A stretch of DNA of 64,000 nt, from contig NW_024467106.1 of assembly GCF_017591425.1 (NCBI RefSeq), positions 24,108,501 through 24,172,500 on the forward strand. Reading direction: 5' to 3'. The DNA is from Ochotona curzoniae (lineage: Eukaryota; Chordata; Mammalia; Lagomorpha; Ochotonidae). Below the pieces are notes generated by a model. It saw only the letters and a program-made list of their open reading frames with translations. It did not search any database and was not told where the DNA came from. Positions 34,281 to 45,790 of the stretch are shown piece after piece; the stretch's first letter is position 1, and each line of letters begins with the position of its first letter. The position numbers were made by a program, and so were the translations under genes.

Positions 34281-35399
34281 CTTAGTTTGTGATTTTTTGA
34301 GGGCCTTTATTTGTCCATGGTCAACTATCAATTAGTGTGGATAACACAATACGAGGTCATTCAAAATACAATTTTTGGTAATTTTGATGTTTTCCTTTTT
34401 GGTTATTGTGCCTCTGTAAGTTTAGTCACATTTAACTCAGGGTCTCTGGGACTCAGGATGAAACAAACTTAGTTCACAGGATATTTGAGAGAGAATTAGA
34501 TGAGCTGCATTTTAATGTTATTTTAATGGGTTTAATCAAAACTGTTCAATGTAGCACGGCAACTTTTTCAAAAGCATTTTGGGGTGATTTTATAATCCCT
34601 AACATACAAGAATTCTGATACTCCTGTTAGCTGTAGGGCAATATGAGTTAAGAGTCACCTCTTTCCATAAACTTCAAAACAATATCAGCGTAATACAGAG
34701 AAACAAACATGGATCCTACTTCTTCTATTCCGCGCGAGTTCATAGTCACACATGTTCCGTTTACTCCTTTCTGGAATCAAGTTTATAGAAGCTTCAAACA
34801 AGGTAATGGATGGGAAAAGGCCTTTGACACATCCAATAACTATTACTGTTAACCTACTCTCAGGAGATATAATAATAGAACAGCTAGAATAACTTTTTAA
34901 AATGAAGCAAATACCAATTGAAAGAGGGAACGCAGGGGGGTGATGGACAGAGCTAGAGGGAGAATGGGAGGCAGAGAAGTGGGGAGAAATTAAGGAGGTG
35001 GCACTGCAGCCTCTTCATCTTCTTTCTACCTCAGTTCCTCTGCCCTTCCCACCCCCTGTTTTTTAACCTCCATAATTTTCTTTCATTTTTTTTCTTTCTT
35101 TTAACTCCTGAATTCCTAATTTCTCAAAATGCTAAAACAAGTTGGAAGAAAAAAGGTTGTTGAGAGGCGGAGGCTCTGGTATCCAATATGACAGTATTTC
35201 AGGCTTAGGATCATCTCGAAATGGCAATAGCACGAGTATGTTGAACAATCGCTCCAGTCAATGGGAAGTAAGAGATCAGATCCCACCAGAATCCTAGGGT
35301 GCTTACTTGGAGCCAACTCATGGGTGTTTCCTGGCTTTACAGCAGAGTCCCTCCACCTGAGCACAATGAAAACTAGATAATTCTGTTACTTAGTATTGA
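34281..35399. other. Intergenic sequence, nothing recognised
   Basis: No gene or clear repeat. Contains an 80-bp purine-rich (34915-34995) and an adjoining pyrimidine-rich stretch. Confidence 0.35.
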
Positions 35400-35555
35400 A
35401 AGTTAGGCATCATCCCTTACTTCCACCCCTAATACGAGTAGCAACCGCCCCACCCTGGAGGCAACAAATCCCTTTCCAGGTTTTGTCAGATGTCCCCGAA
35501 GATGGAGAAATTAACATACTTGACTCCCAGCTGAGAATCACTGCGCTACAGCATA
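35400..35555 (-). repeat. MER5A-like hAT relic
   Basis: Reverse-orientation match to the MER5A MITE: AGTAGCAACCGCCCCACC, TTTTGTCAGATGTCCCCGAA, then the terminal AGCTGAGAATCACTGCGCTA, resembling the GTTGAGAACCACTG end. Confidence 0.6.
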
Positions 35556-35675
35556 AAGTGATTGCAGTGTGAAATGGCTCAGTTCCTTGCTGCTGGGGTG
35601 ATTGTCCTACCCACAAGTTGTATATACCCAGAGGTGCGGGTATGAAGCTGCCCTGGGCTCATGTTCATTGCATGG

Positions 35676-35754
35676 GAGATTTTCCTCTCTGTCTCTCCTC
35701 ATCTCTGTATATCTGACTCTTTAAAAAAAAATACGTTAAAAAAAAAAAAAACAC
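35676..35754 (+). mobile_element. SINE 3' fragment
   Basis: GGAGATTTTCCTCTCTGTCT, CTCTGTATATCTGACTCT and an A-rich tail only; no body upstream. Confidence 0.55.
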
Positions 35755-35838
35755 ATAAGCCCTAAAGCCAGAAAAATCTAAACCTGGACTTTGACTCTTT
35801 ACATTTTGAATCTGCTTTTTTCTAAACAACTTAGTTCA

Positions 35839-35871
35839 CTTCTCTCTCTCTCTCTCTCCCTCTCCCTCTCT
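35839..35871. repeat. (CT)n microsatellite
   Basis: Eleven or so CT units grading into CCCTCT variants. Confidence 0.9.
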
Positions 35872-36329
35872 GCACATATGTATGTATGTTTTAACTGAAT
35901 CCATATACTAAGACATGGAAACCTTCTTCACAGCCCTTATCAAAAAGATTATTCTGGTGCAAACAAATTTGAGATTCATGTCTAGTTTAGTTCTAACACA
36001 CATTTCCCCGTAACATTTTGAGACTCCTAATGTAACACATGCGTCAGTCTCTTCTCTATAACACAATATAAGCTCCCTGTGGAGTTTAGTTTATACTATA
36101 CTGTGTTCCCATTGAAGAGAACAAGTGGGTCACATAGGAGGGCCTCACTTGTGTATCTTTCATTGTATTTTCTGCAAATAGCTCGAAGTCTAGAGTGTAA
36201 CAATAAGCATCAGTAATACTACTTGAACCTCAGTTATCAGGTTGATGTTTATCACAACGGTTTAGACATTATTTGGGATAACCTGTATTACTGAGTGTCT
36301 GGATTATGTCCTGCCTATGATTCTCCTGG

Positions 36330-36945
36330 CTCAGCTTCCTACTGATGTGCACCTGCAGAGAAAGCAGGCGCCTGTCATTCACATCGAGGCCCATGTGAGT
36401 TTTGTGCTGTGAGTTCAGCCTTGCCATCCCTAACTGTTGCAGGCATTCGGGGAGTTAACTAGTAAATGAAAGATCTTTAAGTCTGTGTGGGGTCTCCCCT
36501 ACAGATTTTTCTAGTACCCCATTGCCAGAGGGCATGAGCCTGCAGCCCATCAACCTGGTGCGAGAGACATACAGACACGGCAAGAGTTCCGTCTAAGCAG
36601 TTGCGGTTTATTTGAGAACTAGCAGTTATAAAGCGCAGCGAACAGCCTCAGACCAGGAATTCCAGGAGGTGAGAACTAGGAGCCAATTGTCATCAGCACA
36701 ACTGCAGAAGCCACCTCCCATAGGCCAGGGGCAGGTGAACAAAATGGCCCTGGCCAATCATCCTTTCTTTGAAATGACTTGACTCCCACCCTGGTTCACG
36801 CCCAGGGCCTTGCCCCGGGTTGCTATCTTGTTCATCACAGTGAACTTGGCTGTTAATCACCATCTTGTTGAATTAGTGACCTGTTCGCACTTGAGCCCCA
36901 CAAGTCCACCTTTTTATCTCTCTGCTACCAAATAATATAACTCGT
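36330..36945 (+). mobile_element. Old SINE interrupted by a solo LTR
   Basis: Diverged body and 3' region (GCATTCGGGGAGTTAACTAG, AAATGAAAGATC) run to 36483; the CT-rich tail with TTTTTATCTCTCTGCTACCA resumes after the LTR at 36903. The 5' half is too diverged to place exactly. Confidence 0.5.
36484..36902 (-). mobile_element. Solo LTR of an endogenous retrovirus, 4-bp TSD
   Basis: A 419-bp element with TG...CA ends and short inverted termini (TGTGGGGCTC and GACCCCACACA on the minus strand). It is flanked by AGTC on both sides (36480-36483, 36903-36906); a 4-bp duplication fits gammaretrovirus-like (class I) integration. Minus-strand features: two ATTGG-type CCAAT boxes (36682-36687 and near 36753), TATA-like CTTTATAAC (36625-36633), AATAAA (36607-36612) and a U5 ending at 36484. 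No internal coding sequence remains, as expected after LTR-LTR recombination. Confidence 0.88.
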
Positions 36946-37699
36946 TAAAGTCTCATTTGTCACAATAGTTAAATCCTCTGAAATCACTGATTATCTAATT
37001 AGCAAAAACTGAACACATGGTTAAGTTTCTTTGAGACTCAACATTTTCATCAATGAGACAATAAGAACATCTTATTTTATTTGCCTCAAGATATCTTATT
37101 GAAAAATATATTGTTGATTCATTAGCATTAAACTTACAGCCGCAAGCACTGTAACTCATGCATGAAGTCATCTAATACACATATTTTATCTGTCTGCCAC
37201 ATCATGGTTTTGTTTTCTTGCTCTTAGAAAGCTAGACATCACTTTATATAGCAAAGGCAGCACTAAACCACACAAAATGTCAAGTTTGGTACATTATACA
37301 TGCCATTAGAAGGATATTTGCGTTTACCTGAGAGTTGAAATAGAAAGGGGAAGTTTTACTCTATGCTACGTCAGGTGCAGAGGTATAATTTGGGTAAGCC
37401 AAATTTCTATAGCTCTACGTGCAAATGATCATGACATGAAAATCATCATTGGGTTGCGGGATACAAGTAAATTCTAGAGTTGGAAACTTGTAAATATACA
37501 ATCCATAAATAGAATTGATTATATTTGTGGGCAAAGTCGGCTTCTGATGCAAGAGAATCCTTACTTACTAGTCAAGAAGATTAACGAAGCCTTTTACCAA
37601 TCTTGATAGTCTCCTTTTTTGTGTGTCTAGCAACAGAACGCACCTAATCCCCACAAGATAACCTCTTTAGCAATACACTAAAGGAAACTGATGATTTCC
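36946..37699. other. Intergenic sequence, nothing recognised
   Basis: AT-rich, unique-looking, no family recognised. Confidence 0.35.
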
Positions 37700-38450
37700 T
37701 GATTTGCTCTAGGTTTAAGTGTCATATGGTCCTTCATTCTCCACGTTGCTTAAGTCTGGTTAATTGGGTTATCACCTAGAAGCATCCTCTTTTTGAGATC
37801 TGTCCTTTAAACTTTGCTAAGGATTTTTGGTTTTTCTTTCTAAATGGGACAGAATGTGATCTTGATCAATGTTGCCTTGTGAGCTTGAGAAGTACATACA
37901 ATCTGCTGTTGTTGGAGTGTTCTATTAATGCTCAATCAATCAAATTGTTTGCTAGAAAGCCTCAGATCAACCATATCCCTATGGATCTTCCTACTGTTTG
38001 ATCTACCATTCTTGAAAAGAGAACTGGTATTAAAATAGCTGGCAATAATAGCATGTTTGTTATTTTCTCCTTGCTGTTATATTGGTTGTTATTCCATAAG
38101 TTTTGATGCTCTTTTGTTGGCTGCATGTTTTCTTGGAGATTTTCCTCTCTTGTTATTAGGAGATGTCCCTCTTCAGCTCTGATGATTTTCCTTGGCTGAA
38201 ATGTGTTTATCTGAAAACAATATACATATTTCAACTTCCGTTTGACTAATGTGGCATACTATGTCATTGCTCCTCCTGCTACTTTTACTATGTTATATTT
38301 AAAGTAGATTTCTTTAGTTTGATGTTTAGTTGGATGTTAGATTTTTATCTGCTCTGACAGTCTCTGCTTTTATTGATGTATAGTTCACATTTAAAGTTAA
38401 AGTTGGATTACTACATATCAAGTTTTAACATATTTTCCATTAATTGCCCT
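37700..38450 (-). mobile_element. Ancient L1 relic (ORF2 endonuclease region)
   Basis: Two landmarks line up with the young L1 at about the right spacing: GAGTGTTCTATTAATGCTC (37915) with its 18.79-kb counterpart, and CTCTGCTTTTATTGATGTAT (38365) with its 19.28-kb counterpart. Heavily diverged. Confidence 0.5.
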
Positions 38451-38469
38451 TGGCTATTCTTTCTCTTTC

Positions 38470-38590
38470 ATTTTGATTCTCACAAGCACCTCATGAGGAA
38501 AGCACCCTGTGCTAATCCACAATTAGAGGTAAGGAAATCAAACCTACACCAGACAAAATGTCAGAGCCAGAATTTAAAACTTATGCATGC
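38470..38590 (-). repeat. Possible MIR relic
   Basis: CACAAGCACCTCATGAGGAA, GAGGTAAGGAAATCAAAC and GTCAGAGCCAGAATTTAAA follow a reverse MIR loosely. Confidence 0.35.
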
Positions 38591-40814
38591 TCTTTCCTAT
38601 GACTAATCATGATCTTCTATATACTCAAAAATTTCAGCAATAAAACTCTGATAAAGCCTCCAAACCAAACAGGCCTTTTACCCCCAAAGTTTTAAAAACT
38701 CAAGGCTTTCTTCTGTGTAAAACCTACCTGGAAAGGAGATGGTAAGAACACAGCATCCTTCTTCTATTTAAAGCAAAACACCATGGATTAAACAGTAACC
38801 AGTATTTAAATATTCCTTAACAAGGTCAGCAGAAGGACAAGAATGTAAGGAAAGACTAATTGTGCTTCATTCACAGAAAGATTAGAATTATCCAAAAACC
38901 CAAACTTCTAGTTTTCAAGATACCTGTTTTCTTAAAAAACAGAAAAAACATTGAGCCCTACTTTAAGCCAGACTGTTCAGTTTTATTTTTGCATTGTTTG
39001 AGGCCATTTAAAATTAATTGTTACAACCTGGCTTCTAAATCATCATCTATTTTTTGTAAAAGTGCCTCTTAGTGCTTCTATAGGGAAGAGAGGAAAGACA
39101 GGACTGGCCTTGGGCCCAAACCCATAATTTTAGTAATTACTAATCCAAGTGACTATAGCCATAATTGAGTCATTTAAAGCCAAATGGTAGCAGTAATTAT
39201 TTTGTCAAATTTGAATAAAAGAGCTTCATTGGAAGGCATGAGAGCAGTTGCACTGAGGAGGCCTAAACTGTCAGACATGGGATGGGAGTCCTGTATCAAA
39301 CATGGAGGGTCTTCTTGGCACCAATGCCATGTTCTCTATGTTGACAGTGATAGATGTTCTTTGTTACAGATTATGGCCTTGTCACACTTAAACTAATCTC
39401 TCTTCATGTTTTCAAGCCCAGCTCATTCCCTGGGGCAACAATCATCAATTTGCAAGGAGAGACACCCGGAGAAACACAAAACCTATTTATCACACTTGTT
39501 CAAAGTATACTCACAGTGACTTCAAGCCAAGCATGGCTCCACATTTCAATGGGGCTACATCTCTGCAGTATCATAACTAGTGTGAAGATGTATTGTTAAG
39601 AAAGTGGGTGAAGTGGGGGTTAGAGACTCAAGTCAGATATAGATAGGAGTCAGTGAACTCCACCACATATGACCACAATGTGTTTAGGAACACCATGGCT
39701 GAGTCATCCAGACTGCCCAGAGTCAGCTGGGTACCTGGTGATAGGCACCTCTTCATGCCAGAGGGGCAGAGTTCATGCACTTAAATCCACTATTTTTAAA
39801 TGCACGGTATGGCACACAATTATTTGTTTCATTATTTCATTATTTGTTTATTTGCTCTCCTTTCCCAGGCTGTATGTTCGACTCATGTTAGGCAACGCTG
39901 TCTTCTCTGTGCCAATTGCCACACGTTGTCCAGGAGACTTATTTCTTTCACCAAATCTTAAATTTTTCAGACGCTACTGAAGTTACAGGAAGAAAAAAAA
40001 AAATAACAGCCAGATTCTTTCATGGTCAGAGAATGCATTGGGAAGCAAATCCTCCCATGTCAGTAGATTCAAAGCTGAAGATCCTATCAAGTCAAGGGGT
40101 TGGAATTCCTTCCCATTCCCGAATCTAATTTGAAAAGAATCAGAACATGTTTGTTTTGAGTAATTTTGCATGTCTTCCAAGTATATTATTTTGGAGCCTC
40201 AGTATTCTTGCCTGTAATAATCTAGAGGGTGACAAGCTATGTCTTTAGGTCATCCATTTTGATAAACAAGGTTTTGTTGAAGTGATACAATCACATCCAT
40301 TTACTTGCTTGACTCTGGATGCTTACTGCTCCAAGGGTCAAGTTCAGATGCTACAGAGATTGTATGGCCCACAGGTGCTCACTGTTCAGCCCTTTGTAGA
40401 AGACATCTCCCAGAACCTTGACCTGGAAGGCGATCATCATCCACTTTTAATCATTTTTTCTCAGTAAATATTTTCCTCGTTTGCACATTTTCACGGAGTA
40501 AACTAGAAGATACTATGCACTTCTTATTTTGGACAGTTTTGTGTGCCTTTTTCCATGTTGGATTCTTTTCCGTATGTTAATATTCTTGTCACTTTTACAC
40601 AGCAGCAACTTGAATTGATCTATTTTACTCCTCTTACTATCAAATTTCCACTAAAATTGCTTGAGGTATGTAGCTGGACTGAATTAATAAAAAATCATGT
40701 AAAAGCTGCATAAGATGCCAACTAAAATCCAGTGGCTAAAAAAATTTCTGTATATTTCTAAGTTGATGCTATTGATAATACTTGGTTACTGTTTGCTAAA
40801 ACTTTGTACTGTTC
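38591..40814. other. Intergenic sequence, nothing recognised
   Basis: About 2.2 kb with no SINE or L1 recognised. Open frames up to 103 codons show no protein family. Confidence 0.35.
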
Positions 40815-41132
40815 AGCCCTGCACGATAGCGTAGTGGTTAAAGTCCTCGCCTTGCACTCCTGGGATCACATATGGTCGCTGGTTCTAATCCCGGCAGCCC
40901 TGCTTCCCATCAAGCTCCCTGCTTGTGGCCTGGGAAAGCAGTAGAGGATAGCCCAAAGCCTTGGGACCCTGCACCCATGTGGGAGACCCGGAACAGCTCC
41001 TGGCTCCTGGCTTCAGATTGGCTTAGCTCCAGGCATTGCAGTCTCTTGGGGAGTGAACCATCGGATGGAAGATCTTCCTCTTTGTCTCTCCTCTCTGTAT
41101 ATCTGCCTTTCAAAAAAATAAAATTTAAAAAA
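40815..41132 (+). mobile_element. Lagomorph SINE, fairly young
   Basis: Head CAGCCCTGCACGATAGCGTA, B box GGTTCTAATCC, full body, GAACCATCGGATGGAAGATC and an A-rich tail. AAAACTTTG at 40798 and AAAACTTTA at 41133 may be a short, imperfect duplication. Confidence 0.85.
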
Positions 41133-42374
41133 AAACTTTATTGTTGCTGAAGCAACTCTACAAACAGACTTGATTTCCTTACAAATTTTAATTGCTAAAT
41201 TAGAAATGAAACTTAAGAACAAAAATACAGAAACAAAGATGAGATAAAAAGAAAAGCAAATAATTCCAAAATAGAAAGAAGAAAGCTCATTGATAAACAG
41301 AATTGAGATACTACAAAAAAATGAGAAAAGATGTCAAAAGACAAGATTCTAATCATTTAGAGAAAATTACAACTGTAGAACTTTCTGATGTAATTTACTC
41401 TCGGTAGTTTTCTGCAGGACCATACATGTGCAAATGAGGCCACTCTTACAGAAAGCAATCCTGAACTGAATTTAAACACGACTTGCCTCATGTTTTTGCT
41501 ATGTTCTTGTCTTTCCCATTCTTCCCGTCTGGTTGAGATTGAAACAAAGACAGTAATTTGTGCTGGGCTGCAAATTCTAGCTCGCTGTGCCATGGCATTC
41601 CTCTTAGCGCATCAACAGGAATTCCTGTTTCTTGTCTTCCTTCTGCCTGGCAACACAGAAAGGAAAAATTTTCAACCCAGGAAAGACCCATAATAGGTCA
41701 TGTAGAATAATACAAGAATGTTCTCCTTTGGCTTCAATTTAAGTAAACTACTTAACTGTGAACAGAGACTTTTTTTCTTAATGAATAAAATTGTGGGAAT
41801 TTTTACCACTATTTCCATTAGATTTTTAAAATTCTTTCCTAGATGGCTTTGCCTGTGCTACTTTCTATTTCCCAAAGTTCAGAATGTTGAAGTTCAAAGG
41901 GAACTCTGAGTTTCACTGTTTTTTCTTTGTGCTTTCACACATGATGTCACGTCCACTTCGGGGCCTGGTGACCTCTTAATACCTCAGTTTGTGTTTCACA
42001 GCCTTTTTGAAAGTCTTTCCTTGTCTGCTTGGGTTGTGACATGCACCTTCTCTGTAACTCCCATGGCACTTTGTGCCTTTATGCATGTTAGTGTTGAATT
42101 GCCTCTGTCTACATTTGCTTCTCACTTCCATCCCTCAACAGAGATCTGTAAGTCAGTCTCCACACCCAAGAAGGAAACATGGAAGGTATATGAGATAGTG
42201 ACTGTATGTGACTAAATGCTATACTATCCTGATTATGTTAAGGTAAAAATAGAATGAATGCAAGTATTTAAACCTTCAACTTTACATTGTGCGCTCTGAA
42301 TTAGTGAACAGGTTGCTACTAATTTGTTCAACACGTGGCCTAAAAACCATGTTTTGAACAAACGTATTGAGGTA
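41133..42374. other. Intergenic sequence, nothing recognised
   Basis: No gene or repeat family recognised. Confidence 0.35.
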
Positions 42375-42470
42375 CAAGAGGACTTTATACAGTTCATAAA
42401 AAGCATACCGTGAATGTATGAATTTAAAATTTTTGTGAACCAAAATAAACTTGTAATTACATTTTAATCC
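42375..42470 (+). repeat. Copy 3 of the recurrent ~100-bp element
   Basis: CAGTTCATAAAAAGCATACC, ATTTAAAATTTTTGTGAACC, AAAATAAACTTGTAATT and ACATTTTAATCC align in order with the copies at 10.97 and 25.05 kb. Confidence 0.5.
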
Positions 42471-42500
42471 TATATATAATTTAAATGCTATAAAATTTAC

Positions 42501-42582
42501 ATCGGACGGAAGATCTTCTTCTCTGTCTCTCCTCTCTGTATATCTGCCTTTCCAATAAAAAAATAATAAAAATAAATCTTTA
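42501..42582 (+). mobile_element. 5'-truncated young SINE 3' fragment
   Basis: Starts abruptly at ATCGGACGGAAGATCTTCTT and runs through CTCTGTATATCTGCCTTTCC to an AAATAATAAAAATAAATCTT tail. Nearly identical to the 3' end of the young full-length copies, so truncated at insertion. No clear duplication seen. Confidence 0.85.
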
Positions 42583-42646
42583 CAATATATAATTCAAAAG
42601 TTTTATTAAAAAGTACCCACTTTGTAAAACCATGAATCAGCATTCA

Positions 42647-42972
42647 TTTTTATTTTTTAAAGATTTATTTATTTTTATTTGAAAGATGCATGTTATAAGG
42701 AGAGAAAGAGAGACAAAGAGAGAGAGCTTTTATCCTGGCTAACTCCCCAAATGGAACAAATGGCCAGAGCTGAACTGACCCGAAGCCAGGAGCCAGAAGC
42801 TTCTTTATGGTCTACCACATGGGTACAAGGGTACAAGGACTCAGGCATCCTCTGCTGCTCATGAACAGAGCTGGAAGGGACATAGTACAGCAGGCACACA
42901 CACGAGTGCCCGTATAGGATGCCAGCACTAGCAGGCATAGGATTAGTGTGCGAAGCTACTTCCCTGGCCCCA
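42647..42972 (-). mobile_element. Lagomorph SINE
   Basis: Reverse orientation: AAAGATTTATTTATTTTTAT tail, CTAACTCCCCAAATGGAACA, GAAGCCAGGAGCCAGAAGC, GTATAGGATGCCAGCAC and a CTTCCCTGGCCCC head. Confidence 0.75.
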
Positions 42973-43359
42973 CTATTAATATTTAGGCTACTTCTGCCAC
43001 CTCAGATGTAACTTTCCTGTCCTGTTTTGTGATTTAGGAACCTGAAATCCAAAGAAATCATTTGATTTTCCAGAGGCAATGGAAATGACTATGATAAACA
43101 AGTATTGAACTTAAGACTCTCGGTGTCTTCTGTGTCCAAACCCATTTCATGATACAATGCCATGATAAATATAACAAGAATTAAATTTGAGTACCAGGTG
43201 TTACACTATCATTTCCTATAAACAATACTCATATTTTCACAGTTATTATTAACATTTTCATCAATATCACTGGTGAACATTATAATATACAAGGCTTATT
43301 GTCTGCTATCCAGGCATTATGCAGCATACATATCCTTTGAAACAGAGCCATGTGGCAGC

Positions 43360-44310
43360 TGTAACCATTCCTCAGTCACAAATGTACTCAAAGACATTGC
43401 TGTCAGAGCCAGGCCATTTTCAGCTCTAATGATTATTTCCCTAGCTGCCAACTCAGCAAACTCCATTTGGAATCTTAATGTCTATCAGTAAAATGGTGAT
43501 GAAAACAGGAACATGCATTAGAAATTTCAATCCTGCAAGATGTAGGTCAATATAGCCAAACTTTTGCTCAAGAATATCAAATGGAAAGTAAAGACAAATC
43601 AGTCTGCACTGAAGTCAAAAACATCTTAGCTTCTTTCCCTCTAAGACTTGATTTTTAATATGTGTGGTTTTGTCTGCTAATCATGACATTATTAGGTATT
43701 AAATGTCTATGAATAATGAAACTAATGTGGTCCCTTGATTTTCTGTGCTGTTGTCAGAGCATGGCAAAAGTGCATTACCCATAAGCTCTTTGTGCACCAC
43801 TGGTGCTTTGGTTCATGCATCGAGTAATAGACTAAATGGGCTGTCATAACAGGCAGCTGTATATAACTCACTAATCCAGGAAAATTATTTTGTAAAAACA
43901 AGCACTTCTCAAAATACTTCAGTAGAGATCTGCTCAAAGAGAAGATGATGCTGGCAGATCAAAATGAAAATAAAAAGTCCTTACATCATGCTAATTAGCA
44001 GCTTGGCAGTTCTAACACTGAAAGCACTCCATTATCACAGGCCAAACTACTGGCCATCAACATTTTGTAATGCAGCTGGCACCAAAAATATCATACACAT
44101 AACTTTCAGCAAAGGCTAATGGAGACAGACACTAATGCCCCAGACCAGATTGAAAATGGAAAACTGGAACCCAAAGCAATTAGACCTTTCATTATCAGAA
44201 GAGTAACTATGGCCATTCAAGAGTGACATGATGAAGATATCCAATTGCTTCTTGAAAATACCCTGCTCCCATCTTTCATTCTGCTTCATGTGAGGTTGAA
44301 ACTTCACTCT
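43360..44310. promoter_or_regulatory. Candidate conserved non-coding block with a homeodomain palindrome
   Basis: Repeat-free, low-CpG sequence containing the perfect 12-base palindrome TGCTAATTAGCA (43989-44000), a paired TAAT arrangement suited to homeodomain dimers. Conservation is unproven. Confidence 0.25.
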
Positions 44311-44993
44311 GTCAAGTAGTCTCCAGGGACACGTGTAACAATCCTGGTGGCAGTGTAGCTAGACATAGTGAGAATGCTCTGTCGGTGTGATGGCTTGGCC
44401 AGCAAGGATTTTTCCCGTTGTACATACACCGAACAGAACAGCGTGGGCATGAATTTAAGGATCTGGTAACTATTTGAATTCTATTTTTGCAGATTTCTCA
44501 GGAAAGGAATTTTAATGGGTATAAAATGCATGATATAAAAAAAGATAATCATCCAGGGATGTTTTGGCTTTATTTAAAAAAAATAGGTAATTTACCAATC
44601 TGAACAAACACAAGAAAATTTAGCAAGTATGGATTGCCTGCCTACGGAGCACCAAACACAGTGCTATCAACCAGGACACATAGGCAAAGAAATCACTCTT
44701 TTCCCTTGAGAGTTTCCCATTTTAATAGAGGAGGTATATTGATAAAGAGGCAATTTCTGCTTAGAATGTTAAATGCCGATGCAGTGAAATGATCCGAGTA
44801 TAAGAGAAAAGTGAAGTAGAGCATCAAGATCAATGCTGGAAGAAAGGCTAGAAGAGATGCTGAATTAAGCCCTTAGTGAGGTCACTGTTGGCTTAATTTA
44901 CTACAGCACATGTGCTAGCATTTCTGGAATTTAGGATAGCTCTGTTGCCCCATGCTGTGACCTGTATCAACCACCAGATGCTGTGACTAAGAA

Positions 44994-45455
44994 GTGACTA
45001 TTCACTTGGTGTTAAGTTTTATCCAGGTGGTGGGGCAGGAGGTGTGTGCTGTGTTTTATGAACCATCTTTTGGTGGTTGTAAAGAGATAAATCTCAAGGT
45101 TGAGTTTGTGTCAGCCTTGGAAATGATTCTGGGCCAACCATTCACTACTCTGTCTTTTCCACTGAGGAGGCACAGTTCTCTCAAGCAGGCCCAAGGATCT
45201 GGGCCAGGTGCCCCAGACCCCACCAGACCCCCCACCTCAAGGGCTCATAGAACCAGCACCCAGGGAGCCATGCCACTTGGCTGTACCTGTCCCAGTCCAA
45301 ATGGCTCCCAGGCTGGGGAAAACCTGGGATCTGGTTGGGCTCCCCTCCCCCAGGGAGTCATGCTGCCTGGCTGTTCACACCTGATGCACATGCCTCTGAA
45401 AAGGATTACAGTCTTCACTGGAGTTAAACAAAAAATGTCCCATAGCACAAAATAG
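44994..45455. other. GC-rich segment with an internal 91-bp near-repeat
   Basis: CCCAGGGAGCCATGCCACTT (45259) recurs as CCCAGGGAGTCATGCTGCCT (45350). A 153-codon plus-strand frame spans it but shows no family signature. It could be an unrecognised retroelement fragment. Confidence 0.3.
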
Positions 45456-45473
45456 TTTTTTAAAAAAAGCAAT

Positions 45474-45790
45474 ATTTGGTGCTGGCATGGTGGCTTTCCA
45501 GGCTAATCCTCAATCTGCTATGCCAGCATTACGTATAGATGCTGGTTCACGTCCCAGTTGTTCCACTACCCTATCCAGTTCCCTTGTATGGCATGGAAAA
45601 GCAACAAAAATGGTGCAGATTCTTGAGCCCTCACACCATCTGGGATACCAGCAGTTAGCTCCCGGTTCGGGCTCCTGATCAGCTCATCTCTGGCTATTGC
45701 AGCCATTTGGGGAATGAACCAGCAGATGCAAGATATCTCCTCCTCTCTCTCTGTCTCTGCTCTTCTTCCTCTGTCATTCTGATTTTTAAG
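45474..45790 (+). mobile_element. Old lagomorph SINE
   Basis: Head GTGCTGGCATGGTGGCTTTC, body blocks including CAGCCATTTGGGGAATGAAC, then a CT-rich end; the A tail is nearly lost. Confidence 0.7.

Noticed and set aside
44994..45455. 153-codon plus-strand frame as a protein gene
   Set aside because: Low-complexity Pro/Ser/Gly composition from GC-rich DNA, no domain, no splice or promoter context; kept only as a sequence oddity.
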